Assembly: GCA_900313155.1 (NCBI GenBank)
Contig: OMQE01000002.1
Span: 1 to 11,488 of the forward strand
Direction of reading: 5' to 3'
DNA: 11,488 nt
Source of the DNA: an uncultured Rhodospirillaceae bacterium
GTDB taxonomy: Bacteria > Pseudomonadota > Alphaproteobacteria > RF32 > CAG-239
Shown one piece after another: positions 1-5,716 of this stretch. The notes beneath the pieces are model-generated. The model was not told the origin of the DNA, did no database searches, and worked only from the letters and a program-made list of their open reading frames with translations. Each line of letters starts with the position of its first letter. Within the stretch, counting starts at the first letter, position 1. Position numbers and translations under genes: made by a program.

Positions 1-26
1 GTTTAAACAAGATAAATTATTTTTTT

Positions 27-31
27 AAGGA
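27..31 (+). promoter_or_regulatory. Ribosome binding site selecting the DsbA-like start at 41
   Basis: AAGGA ends immediately before the ATG at 32, leaving no spacer, but stands 9 nt from the ATG at 41. This favours the second ATG. Confidence 0.6.
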
Positions 32-40
32 ATGAAACAA

Positions 41-754
41 ATGAAAAATTTTTCAATAATACTTTCAGTTATTGCCGTTATTTTGGCAGCTGCCGCTATG
101 TTGAACGTCAAAAATGATAAAAGCGGTGTTGATGCCGAAAAAGTGGCACAGATTTTGAGTGAGAACCCGAAAATGGTTGTTGATGCATTGAACAATTATC
201 AGGAACAACAACGTCTTGAAGCAGAAAAAGCCGCTCAAGAAGCTATGAAGAAATTTTTGCCGGAATTAAACAACACGGAAAATGCTTTGTCTGTCGGTCC
301 GGCAGATGCCAAAGTGACTGTTGTTGAATTTTTTGACTTTAACTGCGGATATTGCAAACGTTTGGCGCCGGAATTGGAAAAAACAATTGCCGCCAATGCA
401 GATGTTAAGTTTGTCTTTAAGCCGATGACATTCTTGGGTTCGGCTTATCAGGCAAAAGGTGCTTATGCTGCTGCCGAACAAGGCAAGTTTTTAGATTATT
501 ACAAAGCTGCTATGGCTTTTGGTGGTCGTATGAGCGAAGCTGATGTTGATGCTTTGGCTGAAAAATTAGGCTTGAATATGGAAACCTTCAAGGCTGATAT
601 GAGCAAAGAAGATGTTGCTTCCAAATTACGCAATATTGCAACATTGGCAGACAATATTCAAGTTCATGGTGTGCCGGCAGTGTTTGTTAACGGCAAACAA
701 GTGCAAGCAATGTCTGCTGAAGAATTGCAAAGATATATTAACGAAGCAAAATAA
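41..754 (+). CDS. DsbA-family (ScsC-like) thiol:disulfide oxidoreductase
   Basis: Probable exported thioredoxin-fold protein that makes or isomerises disulfide bonds in periplasmic proteins. Numbered from the ATG at 41 (237 aa), residues 4-22 are a hydrophobic signal peptide or membrane anchor. A charged helical stretch (about 30-75, rich in E, K, Q, A) follows and resembles the N-terminal oligomerisation domain of ScsC-type DsbA proteins. The thioredoxin-like domain then carries the active-site motif CGYC (Cys102-Cys105) after FFDFN, and a cis-Pro loop GVPAVFVNG near the C-terminus. An in-frame ATG lies at 32, but the AAGGA ribosome site (27-31) touches it and is 9 nt from the ATG at 41, so I prefer 41. 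It is followed by a strong terminator and looks like the last gene of its transcript. No DsbB-like partner is in the window. The fold and active site are certain; oxidase versus isomerase role is not. Confidence 0.93.
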   Translation: MKNFSIILSVIAVILAAAAMLNVKNDKSGVDAEKVAQILSENPKMVVDALNNYQEQQRLEAEKAAQEAMKKFLPELNNTENALSVGPADAKVTVVEFFDFNCGYCKRLAPELEKTIAANADVKFVFKPMTFLGSAYQAKGAYAAAEQGKFLDYYKAAMAFGGRMSEADVDALAEKLGLNMETFKADMSKEDVASKLRNIATLADNIQVHGVPAVFVNGKQVQAMSAEELQRYINEAK

Positions 755-783
755 TATAATATAATATCGTTGTATGCTTTATG

Positions 784-813
784 ACAACCCGTCTTTCGGC
801 GGGTTGTTTTTTT
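784..813 (+). terminator. Rho-independent terminator after the DsbA-like gene
   Basis: A perfect 8-bp stem, ACAACCCG (784-791) with CGGGTTGT (800-807), is followed by a run of seven T (807-813). It sits 29 bp after the stop of the DsbA-like gene and separates it from the glycosyltransferase promoter. Confidence 0.9.
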
Positions 814-836
814 ATGCGTATGAAATAAACATCTGT

Positions 837-865
837 TTGACTTCATAAATAATTTCAGCTATGAC
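837..865 (+). promoter_or_regulatory. Sigma-70-type promoter of the glycosyltransferase gene
   Basis: TTGACT (837-842), a 17-bp spacer, then TATGAC (860-865). Transcription would begin near 872, leaving a leader of about 19 nt that contains the AAGGA at 881-885. A perfect TATAAT also occurs at 872-877, but it has no matching -35 and would start transcription inside the ribosome site. The upstream ATG at 861 lies within the proposed -10, which argues against it as the start codon. Confidence 0.45.
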
Positions 866-880
866 ATATACTATAATGCA

Positions 881-885
881 AAGGA
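881..885 (+). promoter_or_regulatory. Ribosome binding site selecting the GT2 start at 891
   Basis: AAGGA with a 5-nt A-rich spacer before the ATG at 891. Nothing comparable precedes the in-frame ATG at 861. Confidence 0.6.
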
Positions 886-890
886 AAAAA

Positions 891-1847
891 ATGGAAAACA
901 ATATTGCGCTGACAGTCATTATTCCGGTTTATAACGCAGCATCAGATTTGCCGCGTTGTTTGGATAGTGTTTGTCATCAATCTTTGCAAAATATGGAAAT
1001 TATTTGTGTTAATGACGGCTCAACAGATGACAGTGCGCAAATTTTGAACAGGTATGCAAAAGACGATTCGCGTTTTAAAATCATAACCCAAAAAAATCAG
1101 GGGCTATCGGCGGCTCGTAATGCCGGTTTGGAAGCAGTGCAGGGCGAGTATGTTTTTTTTCTTGATGCTGATGATTGGTTGCACCCTCAAACGTTAGAAA
1201 TTTTTTATCAAACGGCTCAAAAAAACGCCGCACCGGTGGTGGTTGGGGAAACATTTTGCCGTTTGGGTAAAGATATACCAAAGTTACAAAGTTATAACAT
1301 TGAAAAAATGCGCTCGATTATACGCCGTCCGGCGTTACAGAATTTGTATAAACATCGCCATGTTTCAGCTGTGGCGTGGAATAAGCTGTATCGCGCCGAT
1401 ATTGTTAAAAACCGGCGTTTTATCAACGGCATTTTTTTTGAAGATTGGCCTTTTACCACTTGCCTGTTTGCTGATATTGACTGTTATGCCGTTGTTAAAC
1501 AGCCGCTGTATATGTATAACACATCATCGGTTTCTATTACGCGAAGTTGCTTCAGCTTAAAGAAAATCAACGACTATATGACCGGCATTCGCTATGTGGC
1601 GCAATATTTTGCTGTGCCGGAAAAACAAAATTTGTGGCGCTTGGTTCAAAAAAAGAGGCTCGCGCTTTCTGTTAAAATGATGCTTTCCAAAATCAGCAAG
1701 AGCAAAGAAAATCAGGCCGAATTGGAAAATTTTTTCAAAAAAGAATACTTAAATCTGCAAAAAGAAAAAATTATTTGCAAAAAAGATTTGTCTATAAAAA
1801 GCCTATTTAGACTTTATCGACTGTTGTGGCACCAACGTTGCCGCTGA
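891..1847 (+). CDS. Family 2 glycosyltransferase
   Basis: A GT-A-fold glycosyltransferase that would transfer a sugar from a nucleotide-sugar donor to a growing glycan, probably a surface polysaccharide or LPS; donor and acceptor cannot be read from sequence. Numbered from 891 (318 aa), the family features are VIIPVYN (9-15), NDGSTDDS (41-48, nucleotide binding), LSAARNAGL (72-80), the metal-binding DADD (92-95) and an ED pair (184-185) in the position of the catalytic base. The C-terminal 90 residues are Lys-rich and helical with no strong membrane segment, so it is probably cytoplasmic or peripheral. The ribosome site and the promoter position favour 891 over the in-frame ATG at 861. It stands alone, with a terminator before it and no other sugar gene nearby, so it is not in a recognisable polysaccharide cluster. 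Confidence 0.92.
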   Translation: MENNIALTVIIPVYNAASDLPRCLDSVCHQSLQNMEIICVNDGSTDDSAQILNRYAKDDSRFKIITQKNQGLSAARNAGLEAVQGEYVFFLDADDWLHPQTLEIFYQTAQKNAAPVVVGETFCRLGKDIPKLQSYNIEKMRSIIRRPALQNLYKHRHVSAVAWNKLYRADIVKNRRFINGIFFEDWPFTTCLFADIDCYAVVKQPLYMYNTSSVSITRSCFSLKKINDYMTGIRYVAQYFAVPEKQNLWRLVQKKRLALSVKMMLSKISKSKENQAELENFFKKEYLNLQKEKIICKKDLSIKSLFRLYRLLWHQRCR

Positions 1848-1861
1848 TACCTGTGGATAAG

Positions 1862-1884
1862 CATATATATTTTCATATATGTTT
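1862..1884 (+). terminator. Weak AT-only hairpin after the glycosyltransferase
   Basis: CATATAT (1862-1868) and ATATATG (1875-1881) form a 7-bp stem with a 6-nt loop, followed by only TTT. It lies 15 bp past the stop. The low GC and short T run make it a poor terminator, so read-through into dnaJ is possible. Confidence 0.25.
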
Positions 1885-1953
1885 CGTTTATCTCTTGCAT
1901 TTTGCGCTAAAAAAATCTAAATAACGAACAACGGAAATAAAAAGAGAAAAAAA

Positions 1954-3090
1954 ATGGCAGATACGGAATATTATGATTTGTTGGAAGTTCAGCCGAATGC
2001 AACGGCTGATGAAATTAAACACGCATTTCGCAAACAGGCGATGAAATATCATCCAGACCGCAATCCGGGAGATAAACAAGCCGAGCAAAAATTTAAACAA
2101 ATCAATGAAGCATACGAAGTTTTGAAAGATGAGCAAAAACGTGCCGCTTATGACCACTACGGTAAAGCCGGTCTGAATGGCGGCGGTAATCCGTTTGGCG
2201 GCGGGTTTGATTTTTCAGGTGGCGGATTTGCCGATATTTTCAATGATATTTTTGCCGATTTTATGGGGGGCGGACGAGCCGCTGGCGGCAGAGGAAACAA
2301 AAATCGCCGCGGTATGGATTTGCGTTATACGTTGAATATTTCGCTTGAAAAAGCTTTTCACGGCAGTGAAGAAGAAATCACCTATCCGACGGTTGTCCCT
2401 TGTGAACATTGTCATGGTTTTGGAACCAAAGACGGCAAAGAACCGCCGGTGTGCGATATGTGTAAAGGTAGTGGTAAAGTGCGGCGTCAGCAGGGAGGAT
2501 TTTTCGTTTTTGAAACAACGTGTCCTTCTTGTGGCGGAAGCGGTCACAAAATTAAAGATCCGTGTCCGGAATGTGAAGGCGCAGGACAAAAGAAGATTAA
2601 CAAAACGCTTAAAATTAAAATTAAACCGGGAGTTGATACTAATATGCGCATCCGTGTTGCCGGCGAAGGCACAGCCGGTATGTTCGGCGGTGCTAACGGT
2701 GATTTATATGTGGATATTATGGTGGAGCCGCATAAGCTCTATGAACGCCGTGATGAAGATTTATATGCCACCGTTCCGGTTTCGGTGAGTTGTGCTGTTT
2801 TGGGTGGCAAGGTTGAAATTCCGGGCATAGATGGCCAACCGGTGAAAGTGGAAATTCCGGCAGGTACGCAAAATGATACACTGATTAAAATTAAAGGCGA
2901 AGGAATGCCTTTGTATGATACCGAACGCCGAGGAGATTTATATGTTAGTGTTAAAGTTATGATTCCTCGTCATCTGAACGCCAAGCAAAAAGAACTAATG
3001 GAAGCCTTCAGAGCCGAAGACCCTGATGACAAATGTTGCGAACCGGAAATCAAAACCTTTTTTGATAAAATCAAAGATTTGTTTAATTGA
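1954..3090 (+). CDS. dnaJ: Chaperone protein DnaJ (Hsp40)
   Basis: Cytoplasmic co-chaperone that delivers unfolded clients to DnaK and stimulates its ATPase. The 378 residues show the full type I layout at normal length. The J domain (about 5-70) has HPD at 33-35, and a Gly/Phe-rich linker spans about 72-115. The cysteine-rich domain has four intact CxxCxGxG zinc repeats at 150-157, 167-174, 190-197 and 204-211. Two C-terminal substrate-binding domains follow. A weak AAGAG site 7 nt upstream supports this ATG. DnaK and GrpE are not in the window, so the gene is apart from the common dnaK-dnaJ pairing unless dnaK lies elsewhere. The stop codon directly abuts the stop of the convergent PiT gene, with no room for a terminator. 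Confidence 0.98.
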   Translation: MADTEYYDLLEVQPNATADEIKHAFRKQAMKYHPDRNPGDKQAEQKFKQINEAYEVLKDEQKRAAYDHYGKAGLNGGGNPFGGGFDFSGGGFADIFNDIFADFMGGGRAAGGRGNKNRRGMDLRYTLNISLEKAFHGSEEEITYPTVVPCEHCHGFGTKDGKEPPVCDMCKGSGKVRRQQGGFFVFETTCPSCGGSGHKIKDPCPECEGAGQKKINKTLKIKIKPGVDTNMRIRVAGEGTAGMFGGANGDLYVDIMVEPHKLYERRDEDLYATVPVSVSCAVLGGKVEIPGIDGQPVKVEIPAGTQNDTLIKIKGEGMPLYDTERRGDLYVSVKVMIPRHLNAKQKELMEAFRAEDPDDKCCEPEIKTFFDKIKDLFN

Positions 3091-4146
3091 TTACGGTAGG
3101 TACACGGTCTGATTAAACACGTTGGCTAAAAAGAACAGGCTGACAAAGCAAATAAGCATCGCCATAAGCGGTGCGGCCACCCAGCCAACCACAATTTTGC
3201 CAATCATTTTCCAGTCAATATTGCGTCCGCCTTTGGCTAAACCGATACCGACAATGGCGCCAATCACCGCTTGCGTGCTTGAAACCGGCACCAGAGGCAA
3301 TGTCGGTAAGTTGTTACCCTCAAGCCAATTATGCAAGCTTACCGATGAAAACAGTAACAATACCAATGCTTGAGAAAGTACCACAATCAACGCCAGCATT
3401 GGCGACATGTGCATCAGGCTGTTACCCAGTTTCATAATCACTTTTTTAGAATAGGTCATAATCCCCACAGATATAGCCAAAGCACCCAACAAAAACAGCA
3501 CTTGAACCGAACTCAAGGTATATATGCCGCCTAAATTGAGCGGTTTAAACGGACTTGAAGGCACAAACACCCCAACCACATTGGCAATATTATTGGCGCC
3601 CAACGCATAAGCACCGATGGCCGCCGAAAGTATCAGTCCGATGCGCGTGATTTGATCTAAACGCAATAAATGCAAGCCGCAACATTTAATCAATTTTTTC
3701 AGGGCAAAATATAATATTATCGCAATAATGCCTGATATCAGCGGGCAGGTGGTCCATGTGGCAAAAATTTGAGCTAATGTATCGTAGTCGGTTTGTTTGT
3801 TGGCGTAAAAGTTCCAACCGATAATGGCACCGACAATGGCTTGTGAGGTTGAAACGGTTATTCCCACCCGCAAACTGAAATAAACTGCCAATGCTGCCGA
3901 TAATGCTACCATAAAAGCGCCGGCCAAAGCATTAACCGCGCCCAATGTGCCAAGCGTTTCGCTGGCGCCGGCACCGCCGAACACCGCACCCAAAACAACA
4001 AATATTGCGGCAATCGATGCAATTGTTTTGAAGCGTACCATTTTCGAGCCGACAGCTGTTCCGAAAATATTGGCGGCATCATTGGCGCCCAATGACCACC
4101 CCAAGAACAAACCGCTGCTCAAGAAAAACAAATAGCTCAAGTTCAT
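3091..4146 (-). CDS. pit: PiT-family inorganic phosphate transporter (short form)
   Basis: Inner-membrane, low-affinity phosphate permease, normally driven by proton symport of a metal-phosphate complex. From the ATG at 4146 it has 351 residues, the short form, compared with about 500 in E. coli PitA. The inverted duplication of the family is clear: GANDAAN (20-26) and GANNIAN (183-189) are the two signature loops, and STSQAIVGAIIG (99-110) matches SSTQAVIGAIVG (289-300). About ten hydrophobic segments are visible. The reading frame extends one codon further to a TTG at 4149, but the ATG overlaps the TGA of the upstream DUF47 gene by one base (TGATG), the classic layout for coupled translation. 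Partnership with a PhoU-like DUF47 protein is typical of this short PiT group. Its 3' end abuts dnaJ. Confidence 0.96.
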   Translation of the reverse strand: MNLSYLFFLSSGLFLGWSLGANDAANIFGTAVGSKMVRFKTIASIAAIFVVLGAVFGGAGASETLGTLGAVNALAGAFMVALSAALAVYFSLRVGITVSTSQAIVGAIIGWNFYANKQTDYDTLAQIFATWTTCPLISGIIAIILYFALKKLIKCCGLHLLRLDQITRIGLILSAAIGAYALGANNIANVVGVFVPSSPFKPLNLGGIYTLSSVQVLFLLGALAISVGIMTYSKKVIMKLGNSLMHMSPMLALIVVLSQALVLLLFSSVSLHNWLEGNNLPTLPLVPVSSTQAVIGAIVGIGLAKGGRNIDWKMIGKIVVGWVAAPLMAMLICFVSLFFLANVFNQTVYLP

Positions 4147-4805
4147 CAAATATCTCGCTTAATGGTAAAGATTAGAATAGCATCGACGCAGTCTTCAGCC
4201 TTATCTGCCACATCTGCCACTTCACCAATAAGGCTGCTGAGCTGATTTTTATGTGCTAATTCCATATCGGAATCGAACACATCTTGTTTTAATGATGCCC
4301 ATGTTTTATCGCTTTCATGCTCGGAAAAATAAACTTTTCGCGAATAGTCGCGTACTGTGGCAAAATCGCGGAAAAAGGCGCGTGAACAAATGACCATATT
4401 TTCGGCACACTCGCAAACCTGCTTAACCAGTGTGCGGAATTTGGCCTGATATTTTTCCGGAATTTCCGGTTGTTCAATATAAAATTTATGCGCCACTTCG
4501 TCAAATTCGTTAATGACCTTATCAATATTTTCCACCAATTGCAACACATCGGCACGCAAATCGGGGATAAGGTTTTGGATATAGAGACGGCTTTCAATTT
4601 CGCGACGCAAATCATCGGCTTCTGATTCGATGTTCTTGATTTTTTTGCTGGCGCGGCGATAATTCGGACTGCGTTTTTCTTTCAGGTAAATTTCAAACGC
4701 TTCTTTGAAATAGAGCGAGCTTTCCAATACTTTATCGTGCATTTCATCAATTTTTTGCTCCAGCTCACGCGTGCCGGAAAACATTGAAAACTTCATATTG
4801 AACAT
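4146..4805 (-). CDS. PhoU-like DUF47 family protein, PiT partner
   Basis: A 219-residue, mostly helical cytoplasmic protein of the DUF47/PhoU-like family, thought to regulate the neighbouring PiT transporter. Recognisable features are the N-terminal FSMFSGTRELEQKID region, then charged helices with spaced acidic residues (IESEADDLRREIE; ENIDKVINEFDEVAHK; EHESDKTW; VADVADKAEDCVDAI). These resemble the metal-binding helical repeats of PhoU. Two adjacent ATGs occur at 4808 and 4805. The AAGGAG site (4817-4812 on this strand) is 3 nt from the first and 6 nt from the second, so 4805 is preferred. It is the first gene of a two-gene operon with pit. I see no Pho-box-like direct repeat in the 120 bp upstream, so phosphate-starvation control is not evident. 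Confidence 0.92.
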   Translation of the reverse strand: MFNMKFSMFSGTRELEQKIDEMHDKVLESSLYFKEAFEIYLKEKRSPNYRRASKKIKNIESEADDLRREIESRLYIQNLIPDLRADVLQLVENIDKVINEFDEVAHKFYIEQPEIPEKYQAKFRTLVKQVCECAENMVICSRAFFRDFATVRDYSRKVYFSEHESDKTWASLKQDVFDSDMELAHKNQLSSLIGEVADVADKAEDCVDAILIFTIKRDI

Positions 4806-4811
4806 CATTTT

Positions 4812-4817
4812 CTCCTT
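4812..4817 (-). promoter_or_regulatory. Strong ribosome binding site of the DUF47-pit operon
   Basis: AAGGAG on the minus strand, 6 nt before the ATG at 4805 and 3 nt before the ATG at 4808. Spacing favours 4805. Confidence 0.65.
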
Positions 4818-4915
4818 TTTGCATATATCCTATTTGTAGCGAAAAAAATATAAAAGTCCATATATATTTTGCACACAATAGTGTATTTTGTGACTTATAT
4901 GCAATGTTTGTGCAA

Positions 4916-4953
4916 AGAAAAATCCCCGACAACGCTAATGCGCCACGGGGATT
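4916..4953 (-). terminator. Rho-independent terminator of the small secreted-protein gene
   Basis: AATCCCCG (4921-4928) and CGGGGATT (4946-4953) form a perfect 8-bp stem, with an extra CGC/GCG pairing inside the loop. On the minus strand it begins 3 nt after the TAA at 4957-4959 and runs into TTTTTCTTT. It separates this gene from the DUF47-pit operon. Confidence 0.85.
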
Positions 4954-4956
4954 CGG

Positions 4957-5373
4957 TTATTTTTCCTGCTGTTGTAACGTTAGTTGCGTTAAATTTCCGG
5001 TCTGCGGGTCATGAACAAAGACGAAATGTCCGTTCATCAAAGTCCGCATTATGATGGCGTGCATAGCATCACACATTTGTGTTTTGCTATAAACGTACAC
5101 GCGCGGCTGTGGAACGGAAGATATAACACGCAAGCCGGTGTTGTAATAATAGTAGCAACCGCCACTAAAATACACCCTTTGTCCAAAAGCCAAACGCATC
5201 TGCTGACGCTGAATGGCTCGTTGCTGACGGATTATCATTCGTTGATGTTGTCTTACAGTAGGATTAACATACCTCCTCTGATGATAGCCACCACGAGGAC
5301 CATAACCATACCACTGAGCTGAACATGCCAGACTCAGGGTACACACTAATAATAAAAGAAATTTTTTTGCCAT
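4957..5373 (-). CDS. Small secreted Gln/Arg/Tyr-rich protein, unknown function
   Basis: I do not recognise this 138-residue protein. It starts MAKKFLLLLVCTLSLACSAQ, a typical signal peptide with likely cleavage after Ala19. The Cys17 context (S-L-A-C) is not a canonical lipobox, so a lipoprotein is possible but less likely. The mature part opens with a Gly/Tyr/Arg stretch (YGYGPRGGYHQRRY). A very basic, Gln-rich helix follows (about 41-62, RQHQRMIIRQQRAIQRQQ), then a YYYY run at 74-77, a Val/Tyr-rich segment and a C-terminal part ending in QLTLQQQEK. Two cysteines (73 and 101) remain after export and could form a disulfide. Its own near-consensus promoter and tight terminator make it a single-gene unit that is probably well transcribed, although the ribosome site is weak (AAGAA about 2 nt from the ATG). 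An envelope or surface role is inference only. Confidence 0.78.
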   Translation of the reverse strand: MAKKFLLLLVCTLSLACSAQWYGYGPRGGYHQRRYVNPTVRQHQRMIIRQQRAIQRQQMRLAFGQRVYFSGGCYYYYNTGLRVISSVPQPRVYVYSKTQMCDAMHAIIMRTLMNGHFVFVHDPQTGNLTQLTLQQQEK

Positions 5374-5408
5374 AATTCTTATAATTTAATAATATTTGTT
5401 TGGCTTAC

Positions 5409-5437
5409 AGAATATCAATAAACCACGGTTTTGTCAA
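5409..5437 (-). promoter_or_regulatory. Near-consensus sigma-70 promoter of the small secreted protein
   Basis: On the minus strand a perfect TTGACA (5437-5432), a 17-bp spacer and TATTCT (5414-5409). The predicted start near 5402 gives an AT-rich leader of about 28 nt before the ATG at 5373. It is the best promoter match in the window. Confidence 0.68.
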
Positions 5438-5499
5438 GATATATGTGTATTGCCTAAATCAGCTTTTTCTTTCCCTTCCATTCTCGGTCGTTCTTTTCC

Positions 5500-5669
5500 C
5501 TGTCATCCTTGGCTGAATGTAATGAAGCCGAGGATTTCCGCACTTTAGTGCGGTAAAACCATTCATTATTCTGCTCGAACTCGCTATGCTCATTAACATT
5601 GCTCGCGATGATGTGTTTACTGCCGAACTGTCGTTCGGAGATTCTCGCCCTTACGGGCAAGAATGACAG
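5500..5669. repeat. 170-bp hairpin-rich element with terminal inverted repeats
   Basis: The left end CTGTCATCCTTG and the right end, read on the other strand as CTGTCATTCTTG, match at 11 of 12 positions. Four internal hairpins are visible. H1 is TCCTTGGCT (5506-5514) with AGCCGAGGA (5526-5534), with one G-T pair. H2 is CCGCACT (5538-5544) with AGTGCGG (5547-5553), perfect. H3 is CCGAAC (5623-5628) with GTTCGG (5633-5638), perfect, 4-nt loop. H4 is ATTCTCGCCC (5641-5650) with GGGCAAGAAT (5655-5664), one mismatch. CTGTCATTC-type termini are common in small non-coding repeats of alphaproteobacterial genomes (general knowledge). No transposase and no clear target duplication are seen. A MITE-like or palindromic repeat is the likeliest reading, but a single window cannot show copy number. 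Confidence 0.65.
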
Positions 5670-5675
5670 TGATAT

Positions 5676-5697
5676 AAAAAAACAGGGCAAGAATGCC
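5676..5697 (-). terminator. Weak terminator after the rne-M48 operon
   Basis: On the minus strand GGCA-TTCT-TGCC (5697-5686) is followed by CTG and seven T. The stem is only 4 bp, so efficiency is doubtful. The hairpin is made from CATTCTTGCCC, an 11-base copy of the nearby repeat element's right end. Confidence 0.35.
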
Positions 5698-5716
5698 TCC
5701 TAAAAAACAAAAATCG

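Larger units (their letters stand above)
5374..5716. other. Intergenic region: promoter plus hairpin repeat, no gene
   Basis: The 343 bp between the small secreted-protein gene and the M48 peptidase hold the promoter at 5409-5437, the repeat element at 5500-5669 and a weak terminator at 5676-5697. A minus-strand open frame of 78 codons (5690-5454) spans the repeat. It has no ribosome site and runs through the hairpins, so I regard it as a product of the repeat rather than a gene. Confidence 0.7.

Noticed and set aside
2215..2788. Frames on both strands overlapping dnaJ
   Set aside because: dnaJ is intact with all motifs; the other frames have no motifs or start signals.
4809..4920. Pho box upstream of the DUF47-pit operon
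   Set aside because: No pair of CTGTCAT-like direct repeats is present; only AT-rich sequence with several equally weak promoter candidates.
5454..5690. Minus-strand 78-codon frame as a protein gene
   Set aside because: It lies across the hairpin repeat, has no ribosome site and contains palindrome-derived sequence. Treated as a repeat feature.
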